From NCBI RefSeq assembly GCF_024054175.1, contig NZ_JAMXLA010000001.1, positions 2,859,166-2,923,165 on the forward strand: a DNA stretch of 64,000 bases, in the 5' to 3' direction. Position 1 is the first letter of the stretch, and every line of letters starts with the position of its first letter. Of the stretch, positions 54,150 through 61,762 are shown piece by piece. The position numbers and the translations under genes were made by a program. The stretch comes from Flavobacterium sp. NRK1 (GTDB taxonomy: Bacteria > Bacteroidota > Bacteroidia > Flavobacteriales > Flavobacteriaceae). The notes below the pieces were generated by a model. It was given only the letters and a program-made list of their open reading frames with translations, did no database searches and was not told the DNA's origin.

Positions 54150-54200
54150 TTAAGCGTACTGAAAAGGGACAGAAGCAAGTATTTCAGGGGTTGGTTTCAT
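54150..54200 (-). pseudogene. Relic copy of the terL 5' end
   Basis: From ATG at 54200 it codes MKPTPEILASVPFQYA and then TAA. It matches the first 16 codons of terL (53757 downwards) with five differences over 50 bases, all five at third codon positions. So it diverged as a real coding sequence, in another phage or before the insertion, not by recent copying. Confidence 0.8.
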
Positions 54201-54203
54201 GGT

Positions 54204-54584
54204 TTAAAATAATTGTAATTGCTGTACTTGATTAATTTTTAAAGGATAAAAAGTTATTTGAGGTGAATCCATAACATAAACTTTGCCCTCATGTTTAAAC
54301 ATCCTTCCTATATAACCTCTTTCTCTTGTGCCATCCAGTACAGCTAATGAATGTTCATTATTAAATAATGGCGCGATGCTACCCTTATAATACTCCTTTA
54401 ATACTGCAATATTTCCCCAACAACATATCCAACCAGCAGCACCACTCGACATAGTTCCTGTTATAACTATATCACCTAAAGATATGCGGGTTATTTTTTT
54501 TACTTTATCATTAGATAATTCCATACATGATGAAGATTTACATAACTTCGTTAGCAATTCAGGTGTAACATATTCATTCATCAC
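54204..54584 (-). CDS. Small protein between terS and terL
   Basis: A 126-residue protein (MMNEYVTPELLTKLCKSSSC, then IVITGTMSSGAAGWICCWGN and QVQQLQLF end). Several Cys, no motif recognised. Its start overlaps the terS stop by four bases and the terL relic follows it by three bases, so it predates the 118-residue insertion. Confidence 0.5.
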   Translation of the reverse strand: MMNEYVTPELLTKLCKSSSCMELSNDKVKKITRISLGDIVITGTMSSGAAGWICCWGNIAVLKEYYKGSIAPLFNNEHSLAVLDGTRERGYIGRMFKHEGKVYVMDSPQITFYPLKINQVQQLQLF

Positions 54585-55033
54585 TTAGCATTTTTAGCAT
54601 TTAATAATTGCTGGAAAAGGTCAAGCTGTCCGGTATCTTCAGCAGCTTTAATATCTTTTTCACTTTTAGGGTCAAGTCCAAACTGCTTACTGCATTTAAG
54701 CATACCATCAAAAGCATTATCACGCAGGGTAACTTCAGGGCTAATATTTCGCGCCCCGGTTGAAAATTTTTGTATAAAGCCTTTACCCATTTCAATATCA
54801 TTAAGGGCGGTAATTTGTTTACAGGCGTATATCCACTGTGCATAGTAAACAGAGTAACTTTCAAGAAGGCCTAAAAAATGCGGTTTTAACCGTTCGGCTT
54901 TTGCAAGCAGGTTACCCATATTTTTATAAGCCTTTTTCTCAAGCTTATTCAAATGCGCAGGCGGAGCAGGCGCTTCCATAAGTGTATCTTTTCCCTGCCC
55001 AATATGTACTGTTCTCATATTTCCGTTATCCAT
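54581..55033 (-). CDS. terS: Terminase small subunit (P27 family)
   Basis: A 150-residue helical protein with the P27-family pattern: MEAPAPPAHLNKLEKKAYKNMG, LKPHFLGLLESYSVYYAQWIYA and a C-terminal DNAFDGMLKCSKQFGLDPKSE. It recognises the packaging site for TerL. HNH endonuclease upstream and TerL downstream complete a cos-type packaging module. Confidence 0.88.
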   Translation of the reverse strand: MDNGNMRTVHIGQGKDTLMEAPAPPAHLNKLEKKAYKNMGNLLAKAERLKPHFLGLLESYSVYYAQWIYACKQITALNDIEMGKGFIQKFSTGARNISPEVTLRDNAFDGMLKCSKQFGLDPKSEKDIKAAEDTGQLDLFQQLLNAKNAK

Positions 55034-55147
55034 AACTAAAAAATTTACATTTACTACAACTTATCACCTAACCCCCCCCTTAAAAATATCTCCCGAGTAA
55101 AATTTAAGCTGAACAGCGATGTACGCACAATCTCAGCTTTAGAGATT
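55034..55147. other. Noncoding gap with C8 tract, candidate cos region
   Basis: This 114-bp stretch between terS and the HNH gene holds no open frame. It contains a C8 tract (55072-55079) after TCACCTAA and before AAAAATATCTCCCGAG. In HK97-like phages with P27 TerS and an HNH partner, the cohesive-end site lies in this interval. The exact cut is unknown. Confidence 0.35.
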
Positions 55148-55480
55148 TTACCCCATACCCCCTGCATGTGCTTCACGACCTGACTTAGCATTGTGATGTT
55201 TCTTACATAGAGGAAACAAATACTGTTTATCATACGGGTCTAACCCTTTTGATATTAGAACCTTAGCAGTAGGCTCATGATCTACTACAGTAGCTCTTGT
55301 AACTACTCCTTCAGCTTTACAATCATTACACAATGGCTTTTCTTCCAGCACCTGCAGGCGAAGCTTTCGCCACTTCCTGCCATTGTAGTCAAAGTCTGTA
55401 CTGTGACGCTCACGCTCGAACGGCTTGTGTTCCTTTACCCATGGGCGTACTATTTTCTTAGGTTTCATTGGCATAATCAA
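55148..55480 (-). CDS. HNH endonuclease (packaging-associated)
   Basis: A 110-residue HNH nuclease. CNDCK supplies two zinc ligands, VVDHEPTAKVL the first catalytic His, and the LFPLCKKHHNAKSGRE end the Cys and His/Asn of the motif. In many cos phages an HNH protein beside TerS and TerL is needed for genome cutting. It overlaps the DnaB stop by four bases. Confidence 0.9.
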   Translation of the reverse strand: MIMPMKPKKIVRPWVKEHKPFERERHSTDFDYNGRKWRKLRLQVLEEKPLCNDCKAEGVVTRATVVDHEPTAKVLISKGLDPYDKQYLFPLCKKHHNAKSGREAHAGGMG

Positions 55481-57042
55481 AAAGGTGTATCATCTGTGTT
55501 AGTCTTATCTTCAATACTCCAGTTAGTAGGCTTAGCATTACCAAATGCATCACTAGGTTGCATGTTAGGTAGCGGAGCATTTTTTTGTATTTTATTTACG
55601 CGTTCGGTTTCTTCTTCTTCCTGATATAAATTATAATCTTCAACATCCATAAACTTTGTCTTATCACCAACCCAACATATACCGGCAGTAAAAGGAGCAC
55701 CACCTCTATATTTAGCGAATATTATTTCAGTGTTAGCTCCTATGCTTTCAATGTCAGGATCAACTTCATAACCGTAATAATCAGCTCTATATATAAATTC
55801 TACTATATCAGCATCCTGCTCTATCGCGCCGCTCTCACGCAAATCAGACAGCAAAGGCCTTCTTGAAGAACCCCTGGACTCAACAGCCCTTGAAAGTTGA
55901 GATAATACAATAACCGGTATAGATAATTCCTTTGCTAATAGTTTCATCTTACGGGATATAGATGATATTTCCTGTTCTCTGTTACCACTTTTAGATGAAT
56001 CACCAGCTAATTGCAAATAATCAATAATTAAAAGCTTAATATCTTCTTTTCGTTTCCATGATCTTGCAGTAGCTATTATATCACGAACGTCAGATGAAGC
56101 ACTATCATCAATTAGTATCGGATAGTTTTTCATTCTATGCTTATGCTTTGAAAAAGTTGTAAAATACTCAGCTTTCTCAAAGCCTTTTTTTGTTATCTGA
56201 GACAAATGAAAGTTAGTATCTATTGCCACAGTTCTTGATACCAGTTGATATGCACTCATTTCAAGAGAAATAAAACCTATAGCGTCACCTTTTTTCGCAT
56301 TTTCAATAACAGTCTTTAAAACATAAGCAGTTTTACCCATACCTGGACGCGCCGCTACAACTATTAATTCACCTGGCTGGTAACCGCTTGTTTGAAGATT
56401 TAATTTTTTATAACCTGTATGAACTCCGGTTAATTCTTCTTCAGATTGATGTGTAAGAAACTCTATTCTCTTTTCAATGATATCAAGCATTTGAGCATAG
56501 GTATTCGACTTTCTGCCGGAAAAAGATATTTCGCTTATATCATCAACAACCTCACTCATTTGCTGAAGAAGCTCAAGGCTATCCTTATCATCATCGTAGG
56601 CAATACTCAGTAATTTTGAAGATTCGAGTATCACCCTGCGCTTTATATAAAACTGCAGTAATATCCTGCTATGAAATTCAATATGAGCAGAAGAAGATAT
56701 TTTTTGAGATAAGCTGATTATATAATAATCACCCCCGGCAACTTCAAGCTTACCCATAGTTTTTAACCTTTGCGATACGGTTAAAATATCTACACCAGAA
56801 CCTGAATCGTACAGTTCAGAAATAGCTTCAAAAATAACTTTGTGCTTTTCATCATAAAAAACATCAGCAGTTTTTAAGATAAGCAAACACTCATCACAGC
56901 CTTTTGAATCTATCATCATTGCGCCTAAAACAGCCATTTCCACATCAATAGCCTGCGGAGGAACCTTCCCTTTTAACAAATCAATAACAACAGGATCCTG
57001 CTTTTTATATTTCAATTGATATTCGTTTTTTAGCGCTGTCAT
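55477..57042 (-). CDS. Replicative DNA helicase (DnaB type)
   Basis: A 521-residue DnaB helicase. N-terminal helical domain (PPQAIDVEMAVLGAMMID), then RecA-like core with Walker A VAARPGMGKTA, Walker B LLIIDYLQLA, the DLRESGAIEQDADIV arginine-containing segment and the AKYRGGAPFTAGI end. It would replace or join the host helicase at the phage origin. It overlaps the initiator gene by four bases, forming a replication operon. Confidence 0.95.
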   Translation of the reverse strand: MTALKNEYQLKYKKQDPVVIDLLKGKVPPQAIDVEMAVLGAMMIDSKGCDECLLILKTADVFYDEKHKVIFEAISELYDSGSGVDILTVSQRLKTMGKLEVAGGDYYIISLSQKISSSAHIEFHSRILLQFYIKRRVILESSKLLSIAYDDDKDSLELLQQMSEVVDDISEISFSGRKSNTYAQMLDIIEKRIEFLTHQSEEELTGVHTGYKKLNLQTSGYQPGELIVVAARPGMGKTAYVLKTVIENAKKGDAIGFISLEMSAYQLVSRTVAIDTNFHLSQITKKGFEKAEYFTTFSKHKHRMKNYPILIDDSASSDVRDIIATARSWKRKEDIKLLIIDYLQLAGDSSKSGNREQEISSISRKMKLLAKELSIPVIVLSQLSRAVESRGSSRRPLLSDLRESGAIEQDADIVEFIYRADYYGYEVDPDIESIGANTEIIFAKYRGGAPFTAGICWVGDKTKFMDVEDYNLYQEEEETERVNKIQKNAPLPNMQPSDAFGNAKPTNWSIEDKTNTDDTPF

Positions 57043-57704
57043 ACAATATTTTTTCTATAAGTTTGTTTAGCATCACTATCACCCTGCAAATTCCTTTGCA
57101 CGGCTTTATTCATGTTCTCTATCCAGTTCCTGGCATACTTGCCAAGCCGTGCAAATAAAATATCACCTTCCCAGTTCAAACCCTCAATTACAACCGTATC
57201 GGTAAAATCGGCGGCGAACTTTTGAAAATCGTTTCCGATTTTCGATTTATACTGCATCATTACCATTTCAAATTTTGTAGGAAATTCAGCTTCTAAAAAC
57301 GCGAGAGCGCCTCTCTCTTTATTAATTGTATTATTATATGTAATATTCTCATATATAGAGGTGACTTTTTTGTCACTAGCTATTGATTTTTTTGTCACTA
57401 CCTCGTGACTTTTTTGCGTATACCTAGTGATTTTTTTGTCAATAGTAATTTTGCGTTTATTTCCTACATTTTTTAAAATCTCAACATCAATATACCCGGC
57501 ATCGCGAAGCTGTGAAATCCACCTCGAAATAGTCTTACTATCCACATTATACAATTCAGCAAAATAATCGTTAGCAGCAGTACAGGTACCCGTGCTGTTA
57601 CATAAAGCCGTTATCTCGCCATACAGCAGTTTTGCGTTAGGCACAAGGCTGGCATCATAGCGCACCGATGAAGGTATAACAGCGTAATATCCTGGTGTTT
57701 CCAT
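57039..57704 (-). CDS. Replication initiator (helix-turn-helix)
   Basis: A 221-residue protein that begins METPGYYAVIPSSVRYDASL and shows a winged helix-turn-helix at residues 20-80 (LYGEITALCNSTGTCTAAND, YNVDSKTISRWISQLRDAGYI). The middle (residues 86-115) is basic and is coded by four 22-bp DNA repeats; the C-terminus likely contacts the helicase. It matches the O-type initiator in front of a DnaB helicase, with the origin inside its own gene, as in lambda. Confidence 0.8.
   Translation of the reverse strand: METPGYYAVIPSSVRYDASLVPNAKLLYGEITALCNSTGTCTAANDYFAELYNVDSKTISRWISQLRDAGYIDVEILKNVGNKRKITIDKKITRYTQKSHEVVTKKSIASDKKVTSIYENITYNNTINKERGALAFLEAEFPTKFEMVMMQYKSKIGNDFQKFAADFTDTVVIEGLNWEGDILFARLGKYARNWIENMNKAVQRNLQGDSDAKQTYRKNIV
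57361..57448. repeat. Four 22-bp iterons, candidate phage replication origin
   Basis: Units start at 57361, 57383, 57405 and 57427, exactly 22 bases apart, with consensus GTGAYTTTTTTGTCACTA-CTA; the first contains the inverted pair GTGAC-T6-GTCAC. As 22 is not a multiple of three, each unit is read in a different frame of the initiator gene, so the DNA itself, not the protein, is kept. A very AT-rich stretch (57322-57360) lies alongside and could melt. Confidence 0.75.
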
Positions 57705-57706
57705 AA

Positions 57707-58336
57707 CTACGCCGATTTTTTTATTTCAATAGCATTTAACATATCCTGCATCTGGTAAACATCCTTAACAAAAGCTCTTCTATCGGTCTGAATAATATAC
57801 CTGCAGTTCATATAATATACTTCCTGAACGTAAAACAAACGTCCTTCAAAAACAATTTCAACACCTTCCAGCGCTTTTAGTTTTACTGAAAAATCATTAT
57901 CAGGGAAATATTTATCCGAATGTTTCGGAATGTATTTTTTTACCACAGGCGCAGTCATTATCAACTCTTTAACCCTCATTTTTTTTACTGCAGGTAATTT
58001 TATTTTATCAGCAACAGGTTTTCTGTTACTCCGTTCCATTTTTTTTACACCCATAAGCTGCGCCCTGGCTCTTAATGTATGCGGATGCCTGTTCAGCTTC
58101 TTAGCCATAACATTAGTATCGCCATAAGCGTAATATCTTCGCACATACCTGTCATGCAGTTCAGGCCATAAATTATACCTTGATATTTTTTTCTTTTCAA
58201 GACCAAGCCTGTATGACCTCATAGTTACAGCATAAAGAGATCGCTGCAGGGTTTTGGCTAACAGCTTTGTACTATGAAAAGGGTAATACCTTCGTAAATA
58301 CCTGTCATGCAACGGCATCCATACTTTTTTCCCCAT
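57707..58336 (-). CDS. DNA-binding protein with two tandem repeats
   Basis: A 209-residue basic protein. Residues 6-50 and 57-100 are copies of one unit: W-x-(P/E)-LHDRY(L/V)RRYY, then a Ser/Asp-Thr-x-x-(L/M)AKxLxR helix and a basic recognition-like helix, most like a helix-turn-helix or Myb/SANT-type fold. The C-terminal half is beta-rich. It precedes the initiator in the early operon, so it may be a regulator. Confidence 0.6.
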   Translation of the reverse strand: MGKKVWMPLHDRYLRRYYPFHSTKLLAKTLQRSLYAVTMRSYRLGLEKKKISRYNLWPELHDRYVRRYYAYGDTNVMAKKLNRHPHTLRARAQLMGVKKMERSNRKPVADKIKLPAVKKMRVKELIMTAPVVKKYIPKHSDKYFPDNDFSVKLKALEGVEIVFEGRLFYVQEVYYMNCRYIIQTDRRAFVKDVYQMQDMLNAIEIKKSA

Positions 58337-58625
58337 AATCTTCTATAAAATTTAAAATCCGGTGTATCTTATCCCTGAAACCCTCACTTTCACCATACAA
58401 TATTTTCATCCGCTCCACTATGGTAGGCACAAAATGAAAGTTGGTATTATAGGCAACTGCAATACCGCGCTGCCAGCCGTCATAATAATGCATCAGTATA
58501 AAAACCGCCACAAACTTGGGTGTCCCGTCATGCGGCCCGATAATATCATACTGCCTGCATTCATATTCATGCATCACTGCCGTATGCAGCCCTGCAATAA
58601 CCATAGTATTAGTATGTGTTTTCAT
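58305..58625 (-). CDS. Early phage protein of unknown function
   Basis: A 106-residue protein from ATG at 58625 (MKTHTNTMVIAGLHTAVMHE; another in-frame ATG two codons earlier). Pattern PKFVAVFILMHYYDGWQRGIAVAYN looks like a compact alpha/beta protein. No family recognised. It overlaps the following gene by 32 bases. Confidence 0.5.
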   Translation of the reverse strand: MKTHTNTMVIAGLHTAVMHEYECRQYDIIGPHDGTPKFVAVFILMHYYDGWQRGIAVAYNTNFHFVPTIVERMKILYGESEGFRDKIHRILNFIEDYGEKSMDAVA

Positions 58626-58691
58626 AGGCATGGTTATAATTCCCCCACAGGCACAGCGCTCACATGCCGTACCTGATCGGGAGGAAAAGTA

Positions 58692-59423
58692 TTATTGCTG
58701 GAATATCCTAAGCTCAGGATACAGCTTTTTGATTAACTCTAATTGTTCATCAATTATCGCCCTGGTCTCAATATCAATTATCTCTTTTAAGTCAGGTGAA
58801 ATAAGCTCACACGAAAAGTCTTTAGGGTTTATTTCTATTTCAACCACAACCGATCTTGGTGCAGTACCCACAAAAATTGGCAGGTTTAAAATAAACGAGT
58901 CGGGGATATTACTCTCAATAACCTTTTGAGCAATAGATTCCTTAGCATCACCACGTCGGTTATCGGCCGTTTCAAACTGCTTTTCAGTCTTAACCCTCAC
59001 ATCCTGCAACTCGCTAACAAGTCTCATAGCGATGTTTTTATCCTGAAAAAAGTGGCGGTTCATTTTTATAAACCGTGCCAGCGAATGGTTATCATACGCC
59101 TGTGCCTGGTTTATTTTCCATTTAGATAGTTCCGGGTGCAGCTTAAGCACACCCTCTACAGTATCACCAACCCCTAAACGGTCATTGTAACGCAGTTTTA
59201 AGAAAAGCGATTCATACGAATACACTACAAAACTATCCGGTATATTTTCAGGATCTATACCTGCTTTTTTAAGATATTCCTCCACAGCATTTATTGCCAT
59301 GCCGGTTATAGTATATCCATTGTACTCTAACTGTGGTAATGCTTCGCCACGACGGATAATAATTTCTTTAGTACCGCCTTCCGAGTCAGTAATAATTTCA
59401 TTTTCAGATAATACTTCAGACAT
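58692..59423 (-). CDS. Early phage protein, DUF2303/YfdQ-like
   Basis: A 243-residue protein. Middle section SLARFIKMNRHFFQDKNIAMRLVSELQDVRVKTEKQFET and the following DSFILNLPIFVGT-type strands resemble DUF2303 (YfdQ) proteins of unknown function that sit near phage recombination or replication genes. It starts on the last base of the neighbouring gene's stop. Confidence 0.6.
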   Translation of the reverse strand: MSEVLSENEIITDSEGGTKEIIIRRGEALPQLEYNGYTITGMAINAVEEYLKKAGIDPENIPDSFVVYSYESLFLKLRYNDRLGVGDTVEGVLKLHPELSKWKINQAQAYDNHSLARFIKMNRHFFQDKNIAMRLVSELQDVRVKTEKQFETADNRRGDAKESIAQKVIESNIPDSFILNLPIFVGTAPRSVVVEIEINPKDFSCELISPDLKEIIDIETRAIIDEQLELIKKLYPELRIFQQ

Positions 59424-59848
59424 TAGTTTGCTTTTTTAAATGTGTTATCAACTATACTGTATTGTTTTTCCTCAGGAAGCAAAGAGCGTTCAAACAATAA
59501 AACACCCTCTTTACTGTAAATACCCATACGCTGCTCGTGCTCATCTTTTATTAAAAAGACTTCACCGGTTACTTCTTCACTACGCGTCCTGATACACTGC
59601 AGCGAACCCTTTATATGCTCTTTTATAGGTTTTACCGTAGCGTTATAAATTTCTTTTGCAGACTTTAACACCTGCTCAGCAGCATCTATCTCAATAAGAT
59701 TCTGACTAAGTACGTTTTGCATTTCCTGCAATTCACCTTCTTCCAGTTCTCGTGTGTATGTATATTTAGGGTCTACCTTATAGGCATTTTCCCTGATATA
59801 CTTTACACGCTCATCAATTGGAATATCCTGTAAAATCCTTTGGTCCAT
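59423..59848 (-). CDS. Early phage protein of unknown function
   Basis: A 141-residue, mainly helical acidic protein (MDQRILQDIPIDERVKYIRE, then AEQVLKSAKEIYNATVKPIKEHIKG). Coiled-coil likely at residues 45-90. It is translationally coupled to the DUF2303-like gene and may act with it. Confidence 0.55.
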   Translation of the reverse strand: MDQRILQDIPIDERVKYIRENAYKVDPKYTYTRELEEGELQEMQNVLSQNLIEIDAAEQVLKSAKEIYNATVKPIKEHIKGSLQCIRTRSEEVTGEVFLIKDEHEQRMGIYSKEGVLLFERSLLPEEKQYSIVDNTFKKAN

Positions 59849-59862
59849 ATATTCAGTTTTAA

Positions 59863-60069
59863 TTATTTAAACTTCTCATTAAGCCTGTCAATAGTTTCCT
59901 GCAGCCGCTTTACCGATTCCGCATCGTCGCGGTACGTTTTCCTTCGCTCGCGCCACTTCGAGTACTCAAGCAACACAATAAGCACGGCAAACATTACAAT
60001 TGCCAGCATTACACCCCACAGCACTATCCACAGCCATGCATCAGCAGTAAAATCAGCCAGCGGTTTCAT
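59863..60069 (-). CDS. Small membrane protein (68 residues)
   Basis: From ATG at 60069 it codes MKPLADFTADAWLWIVLWGV with one transmembrane helix (residues 10-33) and a charged coiled tail ending RLQETIDRLNEKFK. A longer frame from 60285 overlaps the next gene fully and is rejected. Function unknown. Confidence 0.55.
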   Translation of the reverse strand: MKPLADFTADAWLWIVLWGVMLAIVMFAVLIVLLEYSKWRERRKTYRDDAESVKRLQETIDRLNEKFK

Positions 60070-60073
60070 ACAG

Positions 60074-60430
60074 TTAGCATTCTTTATACAGATCAGCAAA
60101 CTGAGTACCCGCGTACTCCGCCAGCGCTCTCGATTTAAAGCAAAGGCGCGAGCTGACAAATGAGTGCGAGTCACCGTGACCGTAGCCGTTGTACGAGAAG
60201 CCGGAACCCGACGAACCGCCCATATCGAACCACGGATAGTACTTATACTCATCATCATTACCCCAATCCGGTACCCATCCGTCATTCAGCGCCTTAGCAA
60301 TGATCATAAGCTTGATATTCGCTATTGCAGGCTTTAAAAATTCGGACATCACTTCAGGAAGCGTAATATTGATCTCAGCAGGAATACCCAGTTTTTCACA
60401 GGCATCCTCAAACGTTTTAATTGTTTCCAT
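60074..60430 (-). CDS. Conserved Bacteroidota phage protein
   Basis: A 118-residue protein beginning METIKTFEDACEKLGIPAEI and holding WVPDWGNDDEYKYYPWFDMG and RLCFKSRALAEYAGTQFADLYK. I recall closely similar proteins in Bacteroidota prophages and mobile elements, always of unknown function. It has the AACCAACAAATA leader before its start. Confidence 0.6.
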   Translation of the reverse strand: METIKTFEDACEKLGIPAEINITLPEVMSEFLKPAIANIKLMIIAKALNDGWVPDWGNDDEYKYYPWFDMGGSSGSGFSYNGYGHGDSHSFVSSRLCFKSRALAEYAGTQFADLYKEC

Positions 60431-60453
60431 AATATATTTGTTGGTTTTAATAA

Positions 60454-60681
60454 TTAAACTCCAATACCTCCAGACTGCAATACAGCATGCCTTTTCGGAT
60501 ATCTTTTATTAGCGATATACATATAGCCATAATGAAAAAACTCATTACCTTTTAAATACGCTTTTAACATACGCTGATAAAAACTCCTTTCAGCTTTATC
60601 TTTAAAGTTATCCGTCTTACCTAAAAATTGTCTCTTTTTCGGTTTATCCGAGAAAGCTTCTTTTTTGTTAATCTGATCCAT
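60454..60681 (-). CDS. Small early phage protein (75 residues)
   Basis: A 75-residue basic protein (MDQINKKEAFSDKPKKRQFL, then FYQRMLKAYLKGNEFFHYGY). Function unknown. Confidence 0.5.
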   Translation of the reverse strand: MDQINKKEAFSDKPKKRQFLGKTDNFKDKAERSFYQRMLKAYLKGNEFFHYGYMYIANKRYPKRHAVLQSGGIGV

Positions 60682-60699
60682 ATTGATTATTTTAATTAA

Positions 60700-60828
60700 T
60701 TACTTTTTAAACACCGTTACCCATATGCTTTTTACAAGCAGTACCAGGCAGCCCAGCGCACACAACAGCCCTGTACCATACAGCAGCAACCATAACACTG
60801 TTATCACGTTTTCAAAAAACTGTATCAT
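60700..60828 (-). CDS. Small membrane protein (42 residues)
   Basis: From ATG at 60828, MIQFFENVITVLWLLLYGTG and on to TVFKK, almost wholly hydrophobic: two short helices or one long. Its ATG overlaps the previous stop (ATGA), strong support for translation. Confidence 0.5.
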   Translation of the reverse strand: MIQFFENVITVLWLLLYGTGLLCALGCLVLLVKSIWVTVFKK

Positions 60829-61112
60829 AAGCTGTCATTTATAAGTTTACCGCACCCGCACCATTCAAAACGCCCACGCGAACCAGCCACATTGCAGACC
60901 GCCACGCACCGCGGCTTAAAGAGGTTATCCGGTTTCCCGAAAATAGCCCGCATCTGCAGGGCAGTTATACCTTCCATATCCGCAGTAACCCTGCCTACGC
61001 GGCAGTGCTGGCCGTAGCGTGCATGCATACGGACCTTATACAGTTCATTATCGGCATGCGACAGTTGTACCATGCGTTCCAGTTCGGCAGTGGTCTTAAA
61101 TTCTTTACCCAT
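60825..61112 (-). CDS. Early phage protein of unknown function
   Basis: A 95-residue basic protein (MGKEFKTTAELERMVQLSHA) with Cys/His pairs (GQHCRVG, KPRCVAVCN, FEWCGCGK) that may bind zinc. The next gene starts inside its stop codon. No family recognised. Confidence 0.5.
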   Translation of the reverse strand: MGKEFKTTAELERMVQLSHADNELYKVRMHARYGQHCRVGRVTADMEGITALQMRAIFGKPDNLFKPRCVAVCNVAGSRGRFEWCGCGKLINDSL

Positions 61113-61114
61113 AG

Positions 61115-61429
61115 CTATTCGGTATATCCAAGCCTGCGCAGGGCACTTGTCATTATCATGCGCACGCCTTTAGCAGTTTCATACGTTTCCAAAGGTTTTA
61201 TTTTACCATTCTCAATCCAGCGCTGCAGGCTCTGTTTAGAGCTTACAGGCAGCAGTTCAAGGCTAAGCACTTCTTTATAGGTAAGCGCATTACGCTTAAG
61301 CAGCTTGGCCCGAAGCGCATTCAGGCGGTGCTGCTTTACATTTTCAAGTTCATCACCGCGCACTATCACAAGCCCCTCGGCTTTAAGGTGCGCCATAAAT
61401 TCCTGTATATCGATTAGCTGTGCCTGCAT
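61115..61429 (-). CDS. Small helix-turn-helix protein (excisionase-like)
   Basis: A 104-residue protein from the ATG at 61429 (MQAQLIDIQEFMAHLKAEGL). Residues 50-104 resemble a MerR/Xis-type winged helix: LTYKEVLSLELLPVSSKQSLQRWIENGKIKPLE followed by a basic wing. It is the second gene of the early operon, a usual spot for excisionase or Cro-like factors. Identity as Xis is inference. Confidence 0.55.
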   Translation of the reverse strand: MQAQLIDIQEFMAHLKAEGLVIVRGDELENVKQHRLNALRAKLLKRNALTYKEVLSLELLPVSSKQSLQRWIENGKIKPLETYETAKGVRMIMTSALRRLGYTE

Positions 61430-61430
61430 A

Positions 61431-61688
61431 CTATTCCGATTTAAGTTGTTCAAGTACCGTTTCAACATCCCTGTTTACACTGTCATCTTTCACCCGACCA
61501 AGCCAGAAATTACCAAGCTGGTTCCAGCTGTCAACATCATTATATTTTGGAAGCTTTTCCGATATAATGCGTATAAAGCTCTGCCTGGTCTTAAAACCAA
61601 GACCCCTGTATTCATTAAGCAGCCATACAGCCTTACCCCATGAAGCCATTTCATTATCTACAGGCGATATGCAAATATTATTTTTCAT
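61431..61688 (-). CDS. First early-operon protein
   Basis: An 85-residue protein from ATG at 61688 (MKNNICISPVDNEMASWGKA). It carries WLLNEYRGLGFKTRQSFIRI and FWLGRVKDDSVNRDVETVL, a form I recall at the head of Bacteroidota phage early operons. Function unknown. Its start faces the repressor across the operator region. Confidence 0.55.
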   Translation of the reverse strand: MKNNICISPVDNEMASWGKAVWLLNEYRGLGFKTRQSFIRIISEKLPKYNDVDSWNQLGNFWLGRVKDDSVNRDVETVLEQLKSE

Positions 61689-61704
61689 ACATTTACTGGT
61701 TTTT

Positions 61705-61762
61705 GTGGCATGGCACACTCTTTGAAAACTACATAGGCTTTGTTAGAGTGGCACGGCATGAC
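61705..61762. promoter_or_regulatory. Divergent control region with GTGGCAYGGCAY operators
   Basis: GTGGCATGGCAC (61705-61716) and GTGGCACGGCAT (61748-61759) share 10 of 12 bases and lie 43 bases apart, about four helical turns, between the early operon and the repressor. Each is nearly palindromic. The second overlaps the repressor ATG, which would allow self-control. Confidence 0.5.

Noticed and set aside
55072..55079. C8 tract as a phase-variable switch
   Set aside because: It lies outside any reading frame; no gene would be switched by length change, so a packaging role is preferred.
57361..57448. CRISPR array
   Set aside because: The 22-bp units are contiguous, have no spacers and lie inside a coding region; iterons explain them better.
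60070..60285. Long frame from 60285 upstream of the 68-residue membrane protein
   Set aside because: It lies wholly over the 60074-60430 gene in another frame and its sequence is low in normal protein features; the ATG at 60069 gives a clean membrane protein.
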